This document shows, piece after piece, positions 1 through 7,162 of a stretch of DNA of 13,947 bases. The first letter of the stretch is position 1. Each line of letters opens with the position of its first letter. Location: NCBI GenBank assembly GCA_004151065.3, contig NWUY0305071954.1, forward strand, positions 1 through 13,947, read 5' to 3'. A model generated the notes under the pieces. The model saw nothing but the letters and a program-made list of their open reading frames with translations, had not been told where the DNA came from and did no database searches. Origin of the DNA: Larix sibirica (Eukaryota; Streptophyta; Pinopsida; Pinales; Pinaceae). The translations under genes and the position numbers were made by a program.

Positions 1-1210
1 TTCTAAGTGACATTAGGCAAATGTCACTTGGGGAACACTTCCCTAGGTACAAAAACTAACACCCTTGTCATAGGTGGGGTAGTGCAGGGCTTCACCATAA
101 AACAACTCAGAGTGATAACAAAACTGATTTACTTGCATCATAATTTCTCCCATAGCATACCCACTTGCATAGGTGTCTATTTAGAAAGACTTATACAAAT
201 TAGCCAAATCCAGATTGGAGCTTGGTTGAATTTACATTTGTGCTCTTCAAAAGCTTTCCCCTGAGTCTTTCCCCATTAGAAACTCTTGCCATTGGCCATT
301 ATAGCATGAAGTGGCGCACCACAACTGAAAATGAAGCCATGAACTCCTGCAGGTATCGGACTGTGTTGACAAAGCTCCCACTTCAGTGACATTGGTAGAA
401 CTTGGCCATTTGATGATGGCTTCCCTCTTTGCAAGATTAATCTTGAGTTCTCCACCAATCACATACCCCAAATACACCAAATATTGACAGGTAAACTCAC
501 ATTTCTTAAGGTTCACCGACACTGTATCCAACTGCGGCACTAAATGTGAAACATGCTCTTTTCATGCAGCTAAAAATTAAAATATCCAATCATACTATTA
601 CGTTGAATCTTGATAAGGATGCAATACATCATTCATCAAACACATAAAATAGCTGGTGGATTACCTAAACCAAATGGCATTACAACCACTCATACAGAAT
701 CTTCCTTGTCTTGAAGGCTGTCTTCCAGGGGTCTTATGGTTTGACTTGCACCTAGTGGTATCCAGATTTGAGATCCAGTTTGGTGAAGTACTCAGCACAT
801 TGCCATTGGTCCAACAAATCATCTATCTTAGGTAGAGGATACTGATTCTTGAGAGTAATCTTGTTTAGATCTTTGTTGTTGATACACATTCTCTGAGTCC
901 CATTCTTCTTGAGGAACTATGATGATAACTGACCCACAAGGTGAAATACTTGGTCAATATGACTCCTTGCTCCAGCAGTTGCTGCAACTGCCACTTCACT
1001 TCATCTGTGTATGGTATGGAGTGCCAATACAATCCTATGGTTTACAATGGAGAGTCAAGTAACTAGGGTTGTGGAAGGAGGCAGGCAGCAGTTGTCTGAT
1101 GGAGTAATGGGAAGGCTCGAACAGCTTCACACAATGTATCTCATACTCCACTTTCCTTTTAGTTGGTAACACTTTAGGCCGTTGGAATACTTCTCTGTAA
1201 GCCTACAGAA
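1..1210 (-). pseudogene. Ty3/gypsy retrotransposon pol relic (RT to RNase H)
   Basis: Reading the minus strand from high to low coordinates gives, in broken frames, the order of a plant Ty3/gypsy polymerase. About 1130-1210 is a linker (PTKRKVEYEIH). About 811-901 is the RT finger block (MCINNKDLNKITLKNQYPLP). About 750-792 reads FTKLDLKSGYH, keeping the first catalytic Asp. About 688-730 reads WKTAFKTRKILYEWL, and about 625-680 MPFGLGNPPA. About 570-602 is the site of the YLDD motif, here V-stop-L-D-I-L-I-F-S. About 392-516 reads NLKKCEF, LVYLGYVIGG and NVTEV; 276-320 reads APLHAIMANGKSF. About 70-180 is the start of RNase H (ASGYAMG, CYHSELFYGEALHYPTYDK). Stops and frameshifts are frequent, one Asp of YLDD is gone, and the RNase H Asp before ASGYAMG is Tyr. 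The relic runs off the window start. No LTR, integrase or gag was recognised. The family call is firm; the exact clade is not. Confidence 0.88.
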
Positions 1211-2102
1211 GCTTCTCTAGCTGGTGTTTTTTTCTCTTTTGTACATGCCTTTCCTCCCTTGCGGCTTAGTTTTTAACATCTCCTGATAGCTATTAGTTTT
1301 ATGGGTAGGTTTTTTGCATTCCCCAACTATCTACTAGGGTCAGCATTTTTGACTATCTTGAAAGACCATACATGGTTAACTTTATATCTGTGAGTTGTGG
1401 GAATGGACATGGATTCCACTTGGTGACGTTGTGGTCAAAGCACAAGTCAACTCCTGGAGGCCATAACTTTTGCATACATATTCCAATTGAGGTGCTCTTT
1501 GAACCGTTGGAAAGCTCCCAGCGTGTCACTAACCCCTGGGGCAGTCCGCTACATTGATTACAGTATTTTACTATTTTCAACTCCAAGAATTTTGTTTTTG
1601 GGTCTCAAATGGGCAGTTTTTGATTTTGTCCCTGCTCAAATGATTTCAAGATTGGTCCTAAAAGTGGTCTCTATAAGTTCACAGCTCTGGTTCTTGACCC
1701 CAGAAATTACCAAAAAAGATCACAAATTATATAGTGATCCATCTTGGATGAGGATCACTCAGATAGTATTATTGGGTTAATCTCACACTCTTCATGATGT
1801 AATGTGGATATCAAAATACTATCTGGTAAGAAAAATAATGTATACCTAGATGCTATATGACTTCTATTGCCCGTGACTTCTAATTTATGATAGAAGGTGC
1901 ATGCATCATGCATAAAGTTGAAAAACAGAGTATGGACCCTGTGAGTAGGCCTTATAACCGCTTAAGCACTAAATCAGACCATAGACATAGTGGTGAAGAA
2001 AGTCATGTGGTCGAATTCCTTTCTGAACATGTGACTAATGAAAGAGGGTGATGCAGATGGTATACAAATCATCAGTATTTTCTCCAACAGATAGGCAGCA
2101 CC
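1211..2102. other. Non-coding stretch, possible retroelement remnant in intron
   Basis: I find no gene here. Short open frames exist on both strands at 1353-1586 but match no family I know. They abut the gypsy relic and may be an untranslated or internal part of the same or another retroelement. If the downstream TFIIB-like gene is intact, the whole stretch is intron, because no exon encoding the expected preceding part of cyclin fold 1 was seen. Confidence 0.4.
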
Positions 2103-2470
2103 TGTTGTATGATATTTTGTCAAAAATAGTAATCATGTTTATGTGTTTTTCAGTTTTTTTATTCCTCATTATAAGGGCAGTAAATAATGAAAGTATTATC
2201 ACTTTTTGTTTCATGGGCATTTTCTTCAGACCATGCCTAATTGAACTTTTGTATCAATAAAGCTGTCTTATATTTGAGAAAAGATCATATAAGGTCCAAG
2301 TCAATGACAACAGCTAATTTAGAATGGACTATTGATCAGAACCTGTATACTTATCTCTGAGCAAGTCGCTCACTTGATCTTGTATATGCTTTAACCAGGA
2401 GATTTCTGCAGCAGCTAATGTACAGCAGAAGGAAATTGGAAAGTATATTAAAATTTTAGGTGATGCTCTA
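2103..2470 (+). repeat. Tandem duplication, copy 1
   Basis: This is the first unit of a direct tandem duplication; the second is 2476-2841. It begins TGTTGTATGATATTTTG and ends GGTGATGCTCTA. By eye the copies differ at about 20 positions plus one 2-nt indel, about 94-95% identity. The unit holds intron sequence, an intronic AATAAA (2256-2261), a 3' splice site (AG at 2397-2398) and the first 72 nt of a pBRP-like exon. The right-hand breakpoint lies inside the exon, so this exon copy is cut off. Confidence 0.95.
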
Positions 2471-2472
2471 CA
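2399..2472 (+). pseudogene. Truncated duplicate of a pBRP-like exon (possible poison exon)
   Basis: This is a second copy of the first 72 nt of the exon at 2770-2928, behind its own acceptor (TTTAACCAG|GAG). It reads EISAAANVQQKEIGKY and on to LGDAL, with one synonymous difference from the real exon (TCT versus TCA). Reading straight through gives Q-Y-V-V and then TGA at 2483-2485. A plausible donor, GTATGT, begins at 2473 and would make a 74-nt cassette exon. Joined to 2770, that cassette shifts the frame and reaches TAG at 2828-2830. Either use gives a truncated product, so normal mRNA must skip this copy. Whether it is ever spliced in cannot be told from the sequence. Confidence 0.7.
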
Positions 2473-2475
2473 GTA

Positions 2476-2841
2476 TGTTGTATGATATTTTGTCAAAAAT
2501 AGTATTCATGTTTGTGTTTTTCAGTTTTTTCCTTCGTCGTTATAATGGCAGTAAATAGTGAAAGTATCATCGCTTTCTGCTTCATGGGCATTTTCCTCAG
2601 ACCATGCCTAATTGAACTTTCGTATCAATAAAGCGGTCTTATATTTGAGAAAAGATTATATAAGGTCCAAGTCAATGGCAACAGCTAATTTAGAATGGAC
2701 TATTGATCAGAACCTGTATACTTATCTCTGAGCAAGTCACTTACTTGATCTTGTATATGCTTTAAACAGGAGATTTCAGCAGCAGCTAATGTACAGCAGA
2801 AGGAAATTGGAAAGTATATTAAAATTTTAGGTGATGCTCTA
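2476..2841 (+). repeat. Tandem duplication, copy 2
   Basis: This is the second unit of the duplication, offset by 371-373 nt from the first. It runs into the intact exon, so its right end is coding and continuous with the rest of the gene. It carries the same intronic AATAAA (2627-2632) and the functional acceptor AG at 2768-2769. The intron parts of the two copies differ at about 19 positions in roughly 294; the exon parts differ at 1 in 72. Confidence 0.95.
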
Positions 2842-2928
2842 AAGTTAAGTCAGCCCATCAACAGCAATTCGATCGCTGTTCACATGCCACGATTTTGTAG
2901 TCTGCTTCAACTAAACAAAGCAACTCAG
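2770..2928 (+). CDS. PBRP: pBRP-like exon: end of cyclin fold 1 and start of fold 2
   Basis: Acceptor TTTAAACAG|GAG and donor CAG|GTATGA bound 53 complete codons. Residues 1-25 are the last helices of cyclin fold 1 (the KEIGKYIKIL block, aligned with KEIGR in animal TFIIB). Residues 26-35 are the inter-fold linker (LSQPINSNS). Residues 36-53 are the first helix of fold 2 (VHMPRFCSLLQLNKATQ). The preceding intron is interrupted by the duplication, so two nearly identical acceptor regions precede this exon. Confidence 0.92.
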
Positions 2929-4981
2929 GTATGATGAGGTTTGTTTTTGACTAGAGTAATTTGCGACTCTGATGAAGATGCTGCTTTTTAATTTTCCAAT
3001 TAGAGCAGATCTAAATTGAAGTTTGTAATCTGTTTTGCTTTTCACAAAGTTGTGATCTGTTTGAGAATTTTTTTTTAACATGTACAATGGGTTTAAATTT
3101 GAGCTTCAAAAACTTCCAGGATCTGGCAACCCACATTGGAGAAGTAGTTATTGACAAATGTTTCTGCACACGTAGAAATCCCATTAGCATCTCTGCAGCT
3201 GCCATCTATCTGTCTTGTCAACTAGAAGACAAACGGAAAACACAAGCTGAAATTTGCAAAGCGACTGGGCTCACTGAGGTGTGGTTGTAGACAAGAAAAG
3301 TAAACTTATTTTCTTGTACTTTTCCATTTTTATATTTGGTGCCTTATCTCATGTGCTTTTGTAGTTACTCAGAGTCTCAGACTGTCTCATCTGCCAGGTA
3401 ACTTTACGGAAAGTCTACAAAGAATTACTTGAAAATTGGAATGATCTACTGCCAAGCAATTACACCCCAGCAGTTCCTCCAGAGAAGGCATTTCCAATGA
3501 CAGCAGTGGCGTTGGGCCGTGCTTCTGCCACAAGAGCTGATGTTAATAGTGGATGTTTTAATGTTACTTCTACCCTAGACTCTTCTGTGACTGTGACTTC
3601 GGGTTTTTCCAGTGCCACAGTTCTCCCAGATGTTACCCATGGTGTTGGATCAGGCTCGAGTAATTCCACTTTGCAATCCTTTGGTCAGGTTTCAGGCTCT
3701 CTCACACCAGAATATGCAATTTCATCCAGCAACTTGAAGGCATCCACCCCATCCTTAGATGGCAAGGGCACTGGTCACTTGTTTGTAGCACCAAGTGTTA
3801 CACACGGGGGGAATACTGATTCCGAAAAAAGGATGGGTAAAAACACAGAAGATTCACATAGGAATTATATTCAAGACATAGAACAGGGAAGAGAACAAGT
3901 TGATCCAGGGCTGAACACCCTTGGTGGTTTAAATTTTATGAGCCAATTTTCTACAGGAATGCCAAACTTTCAACCCTCGTTTTTGCCTGTTGGATCAAGT
4001 ATTGATCCTAGGGTATTTCGTGAAATAAATCCAACAATTTTGCACTCTAAACCAGTTTATGGTGTGCCCGAAGGCAAAGGGGGTCAATCAAGTAATATAA
4101 AAGATGAAGATGCTTTGCAATCGATTGTCAAAGGATATTCATTTTTATTACCTAATTTAGGAGACGTCGCCATAAGTAACCCTATGCGTAATTCATCCTC
4201 TGCACCTGATTTTCATCAGGCTGTTGGAAATGGCTCAAAAAGTGAAAATGATCAACAGAATGACATTAAGATTGACAGGGAGAAGGTATATAGCAAGGAA
4301 GATGGCTGTCAAAGGGAAGACAGTGGAGCTCGAAACCAGGTACTGCTACAATATTTGAGAGGTAGTCCAGTAGTTCCATTCAATACATTTGGGGCAGGAA
4401 CTGCTCTTAGCAGTTCGACAGCCACTCAAAGTTTTCCTTCTAATATTTTTTCTTTTCTGAACCCAACGGGTTCAGGTTCACTTGGTATTGTTCCACCTCA
4501 AATGCTTTCAAGCTATGGAGCATTACGGCAGGCTCATCCTCAGCCTGTGGAAATGCATGCTGGCACTGAAAAAGGTAGCCATTCTGCTCATGCAGATAAA
4601 CATTCTCATGGGATTGCACCCACTGCTGGAGTTGGTGAGGCTCTGAGTAGGTTAGCTTCTACTAACATAGCCGCTGGGATTTCCTTAGGGCAGTCAAAAG
4701 GGGGTCAGGCAAGTACATCTCAATCATTGCATTCCATGTGGTCACATCCTTTCCATCAATCATCATTTCCAACATCAAATGGAGGAAATCATGTTTATGG
4801 CAGTAGCAGTGATGGGTTGACTTCTCTTAGAAGAGATGTTGCTGAAGAAAATGTTATATCAGGGACTGAACACCCAAGGCTTTCAGGGGAAGGGACAAAC
4901 CTTAATTGGCCTTCCAGTGATGGGCAGGGTAATAATAATGGACTAAATCTATCATTTGGTGCAGACCATGGTACAGGATAA
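2770..4981 (+). CDS. PBRP: Plant-specific TFIIB-related protein (pBRP-like), 3' exons, partial
   Basis: Three exons (2770-2928, 3120-3278, 3398-4981) join in phase 0 through GT-AG introns of 191 and 119 nt and encode 633 residues plus TAA. The product is a TFIIB-family general transcription factor. Blocks such as EISAAANVQQKEIGKY, HMPRFCSLLQLNK, TRRNPISISAAAIYL, CQLEDKRKTQAEICK and LLPSNYTPAVPPEKAFP match the plant pBRP branch better than ordinary TFIIB. In Arabidopsis, pBRP has been reported at the outer plastid envelope and, when not degraded, in the nucleus; a red-alga relative was linked to RNA polymerase I. Missing here are the N-terminal zinc ribbon and most of cyclin fold 1, which must lie upstream of the window if the gene is complete. 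The three exons have no frameshift or stop, which argues for function. The tail is much longer than in Arabidopsis pBRP, whose whole length I recall as about 500 residues. Confidence 0.93.
3120..3278 (+). CDS. PBRP: pBRP-like exon: core of cyclin fold 2
   Basis: Acceptor AACTTCCAG|GAT and donor GAG|GTGTGG bound another 53 codons. It encodes DLATHIGEVVIDKCF, the TRRNPISISAAAIYL helix typical of TFIIB repeats (compare GRSPISVAAAAIY in TFIIB), and QAEICKATGLTE. An ATG at 3087 is open into this exon, but it is intronic and in frame only by chance. Reading past 3278 gives VWL and a stop, so the splice at 3279 is needed and restores VTLRKVYKEL. Confidence 0.93.
3398..4981 (+). CDS. PBRP: pBRP-like last exon: DNA-contact helix and long C-terminal tail
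   Basis: Acceptor CTGCCAG|GTA opens a 527-codon terminal exon ending in TAA at 4979-4981. Residues 1-33 (VTLRKVYKELLENW, then LLPSNYTPAVPPEKAFP) complete cyclin fold 2; the TLRKVYKEL segment aligns with the TFIIB helix-turn-helix that contacts the BRE promoter element. The other 494 residues are low-complexity and rich in Ser, Gly, Asn, Thr and Gln, with a His-rich patch near 4573-4611 (SHSAHADKHSHG). There is no membrane segment and no clear basic nuclear signal. Two blocks look less random: QYLRGSPVVPFNTFG (about 4347-4391) and IVPPQMLSSYGALRQ (about 4486-4530). They resemble, from memory, the YLR and PPKLPPGYAEIR parts of the Arabidopsis pBRP tail. Confidence 0.9.
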   Translation, partial: VTLRKVYKELLENWNDLLPSNYTPAVPPEKAFPMTAVALGRASATRADVNSGCFNVTSTLDSSVTVTSGFSSATVLPDVTHGVGSGSSNSTLQSFGQVSGSLTPEYAISSSNLKASTPSLDGKGTGHLFVAPSVTHGGNTDSEKRMGKNTEDSHRNYIQDIEQGREQVDPGLNTLGGLNFMSQFSTGMPNFQPSFLPVGSSIDPRVFREINPTILHSKPVYGVPEGKGGQSSNIKDEDALQSIVKGYSFLLPNLGDVAISNPMRNSSSAPDFHQAVGNGSKSENDQQNDIKIDREKVYSKEDGCQREDSGARNQVLLQYLRGSPVVPFNTFGAGTALSSSTATQSFPSNIFSFLNPTGSGSLGIVPPQMLSSYGALRQAHPQPVEMHAGTEKGSHSAHADKHSHGIAPTAGVGEALSRLASTNIAAGISLGQSKGGQASTSQSLHSMWSHPFHQSSFPTSNGGNHVYGSSSDGLTSLRRDVAEENVISGTEHPRLSGEGTNLNWPSSDGQGNNNGLNLSFGADHGTG

Positions 4982-5440
4982 GTGCATCTTTTGAAATGTA
5001 TTTTGACCAAGAAGAAATGATTATAACTGTGTCAAGGTCTTATATTGTTTAGCAGAAGATAACCATTCACTATTCAGATGATTCTGAGACAGAATTGTAG
5101 TTTCTTGTACAAAATATGAATAACTCAGTATAATAGATTCGTGCTTTCTTAGATATTCAGAAGAAAAACTTGGAACTTGGTGTTTGTATAACGTCATGAT
5201 TTCATACTTTTCTTCTTTTATATGCCATGTATGTCTTAAAGCTAATTATCCTTTGGCTCACACTTCTCTTGATCTTGAGGTGGATGAACCTCTCCAGTGT
5301 GCCACATGAAACGATTACTAATTACAGGGTATGGAAGAGCTTCATTGCAGACTTTTGTGCTAGAATATCAATGCAATGACTATGGTAACTTTCTGTACTA
5401 AAGGAAGTCCAAGTCACTAGTAAAAATAAAAATGTAATTC
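4982..5440 (+). other. Probable 3' UTR of the pBRP-like gene
   Basis: AT-rich sequence with no open frame follows the stop codon. The best polyadenylation signal is AATAAA at 5425-5430, in TAAAAATAAAAATG about 445 nt after the stop, a normal plant 3' UTR length. The cleavage site is not determined. U-rich and TGTA-like elements upstream (for example near 5220-5240) fit a plant far-upstream element, but weakly. Confidence 0.5.
5425..5430 (+). terminator. Candidate polyadenylation signal AATAAA
   Basis: This is a canonical AATAAA in an A-rich stretch and the first one after the stop codon at 4979-4981. The assignment rests on position and motif only. Confidence 0.45.
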
Positions 5441-5543
5441 AGGATTAAGTCATGTAAACAGTTAATTATGTACTTGGAGATTTATACACATGTCCATACC
5501 TTCGAAGAGTAAGACACACTCCTGTACCTTTAGGGAGTTAAGT

Positions 5544-5619
5544 TGTTATGTCTGAATGGTGTACTTATTACCTATCGGGCACCATTTTCTCCCATTGTTA
5601 TTATTTTTATAATTTATCA
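5544..5619 (+). mobile_element. 3' part of an LTR (start uncertain)
   Basis: The sequence ends TTATCA directly against a perfect primer binding site, as the 3' end of a 5' LTR does. The stretch from TGTTATG at 5544 to CA at 5619 would give a TG...CA LTR of only 76 bp, which suits a miniature element. The true start could instead lie further upstream, inside what is called 3' UTR here. I found no second copy downstream. Confidence 0.4.
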
Positions 5620-5631
5620 TGGTATCAGAGC
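5620..5631 (+). mobile_element. LTR-retrotransposon primer binding site (initiator Met tRNA)
   Basis: TGGTATCAGAGC is the exact complement of the 3' end of plant initiator methionine tRNA and is the usual priming site of Ty1/copia and many TRIM elements. It sits immediately after an LTR-like CA end. No gag or pol reading frame follows, so the element is a deleted copia relic or a non-autonomous element. Confidence 0.75.
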
Positions 5632-6665
5632 CATTCTGATACTTTTGGACACTGAGTGGATGGAGACCGGAGAGAGGAGGCCATAGCCCGCTGATACTGG
5701 CAAGAGGAAAATTTATTGTTTATTCAGTGAGGAGAGAAGTTTGGTGAGATGAGAGAAGAGTGATAAAGGTGTACGGAATGAAGTCTGTAGACTGTAAGTG
5801 AAGTTCAATTTTTTTTGAGATGGGCAGATTTAATATTTCTCTACTTTCAAACTTAGGAAATTACAGCTTTAAATAAAAAATGTTGCTTGAACCCGAATAT
5901 TTTGTGCATACGCCACTGGGAAGGCGTTGCTAGAATTAGCTCATGGAAATGCTAGTAGCAAGAGCCCAATGAATCCAGACAAGGAAGAAGAGCCCGATAT
6001 TATTGTGTCGATTGTTAAGAGGACCAAAGGAAAAGAGAATTCTGTCAAGCCTTGTGTAAAGGTTTGTTATTAGGGATGTCAACTGTGGAGTTGAATCGGC
6101 CATAGAGAAGAGAAGTCTATATTACCATAGACAAGAAAGACAGGAATCTCTCCCAATAAGAATCGTGAAAAAATAAAGACCTTTCACAAGAAGAATTTGT
6201 GAGACAATTCGTTTCAAGAAGAATTTGTCCCCAGCAAAGAAAAATAGATGAGATTAAACCTGAACTCTTAGCTCCACTATACTCTTAAACTTAACCCTAG
6301 TTTAACCCTTGATGCATTAGCCCTAGCATTAAATCCTGGACCTTAACCATTATTTCTTATCCCCTAAACCTCAAGTCTTAACTATATCACTAATAATAAA
6401 CAGTTAGACCTTAACCCTTATTCTTGGTGTGCACCTCAAGATATTACTTACTCACTGGACTCTTTTCGCATTGCACATAACCTTGTCCTAACTTGGTCCT
6501 CATTAATGTAGTTGTCAAAGGGTTAGTGCTCCTTGATATCTAGGTGGTTAGTGAATCAAATCAATGAGGCGATTAAGAGCTATTTATTCTTATTAATGAG
6601 GTAGTATGCTTAATCCTAATATAATGGAATCATATACCATTCCAATGTGGCTTTATCACAAGTCG
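5632..6665 (+). other. Non-coding, probable remnant of the PBS-bearing element
   Basis: No recognisable protein is encoded. One short open stretch (about 5900-6074) includes a 34-codon ATG frame starting at 5970 (MNPDKEEEPDIIVSIVKR at its start), with alternating acidic and basic residues; I do not recognise it. A 14-nt direct repeat, CAAGAAGAATTTGT, lies at 6187-6200 and 6215-6228. Positions 6280-6425 contain scattered TAACCCT-like words that recall degenerate telomere repeat but do not form an array. Confidence 0.35.
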
Positions 6666-7162
6666 TGTTGGAAAATCCTTTGAACAACAGAACATATGAC
6701 ATAAAATAGCAGAATGGATAAGGATATTCCAAGAACAGAGGTGGTGCCGACATACATCGTTTACAACACTTAAGCACATCACATTATGATCATAACATCA
6801 CAATGCATTATTTCATAATTCACCATTGTTCATTCTTCGATATCAATACAACCCATAGGGTTGGTTTTTTATAGTCTCCAGATCTAACAAACTTCCTTGA
6901 ATTGAAGTTGATTTGGCCCATAAGTAAGGGTCATCGGTTCTAACATTTTCTTGAAAGATCGCACCGTTCCCGTGATTAGTCTACTGTTCTAGTCGAGCCG
7001 ACCAACCAATTGACTTCCTTATCGAGCATTCAATCGACCGATCAATTGACCACTCAGTTGAGCATTCCGTGGATTGCTCTGCTAGTCGATTGCTAACTTT
7101 TGACTGAATATCTCTAGAAGATCTAGAGGTGTGATGAACTTGCATAACCTTTGGTTCCAACA
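6666..7162 (-). mobile_element. Probable solo LTR
   Basis: The 497-bp segment is bounded by perfect 8-bp inverted ends, TGTTGGAA (6666-6673) and TTCCAACA (7155-7162), the TG...CA form of an LTR. Orientation is inferred as minus from a TATAAAA at 6873-6867 on that strand, about 290 nt from the LTR start, leaving roughly 200 nt for R and U5. Neither flank shows a primer binding site or polypurine tract, so this is best read as a solo LTR left by recombination. The flanking pentamers AGTCG and GGTCA are not identical; they differ by two transitions, so the target-site duplication is decayed or absent. Confidence 0.6.
6990..7085 (-). repeat. Short degenerate repeats in the LTR U3 region
   Basis: Variants of CGACCAATTGAC, CGATCAATTGACC and GAGCATTC recur several times (for example GAGCATTC at about 7024 and again near 7059). 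They lie upstream of the minus-strand TATA box, where LTR U3 enhancers sit. Their regulatory role is inference. Confidence 0.4.

Noticed and set aside
2035-2260. Open frames on both strands within duplication copy 1
   Set aside because: They lie in intron-like AT-rich sequence, overlap each other antisense and encode only hydrophobic low-complexity peptide.
3087-3290. ATG-initiated frame covering the middle pBRP exon
   Set aside because: The ATG is in the intron before the acceptor at 3118-3119, and the last codons read past the donor at 3279. Only 3120-3278 is coding.
3460-3669. Open frame on the minus strand inside the long last exon
   Set aside because: It is antisense to a well supported coding exon with clear family similarity and has no similarity of its own.
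4795-5010. Open frame on the minus strand across the gene's stop codon
   Set aside because: Antisense shadow of the C-terminal tail; no recognisable protein.
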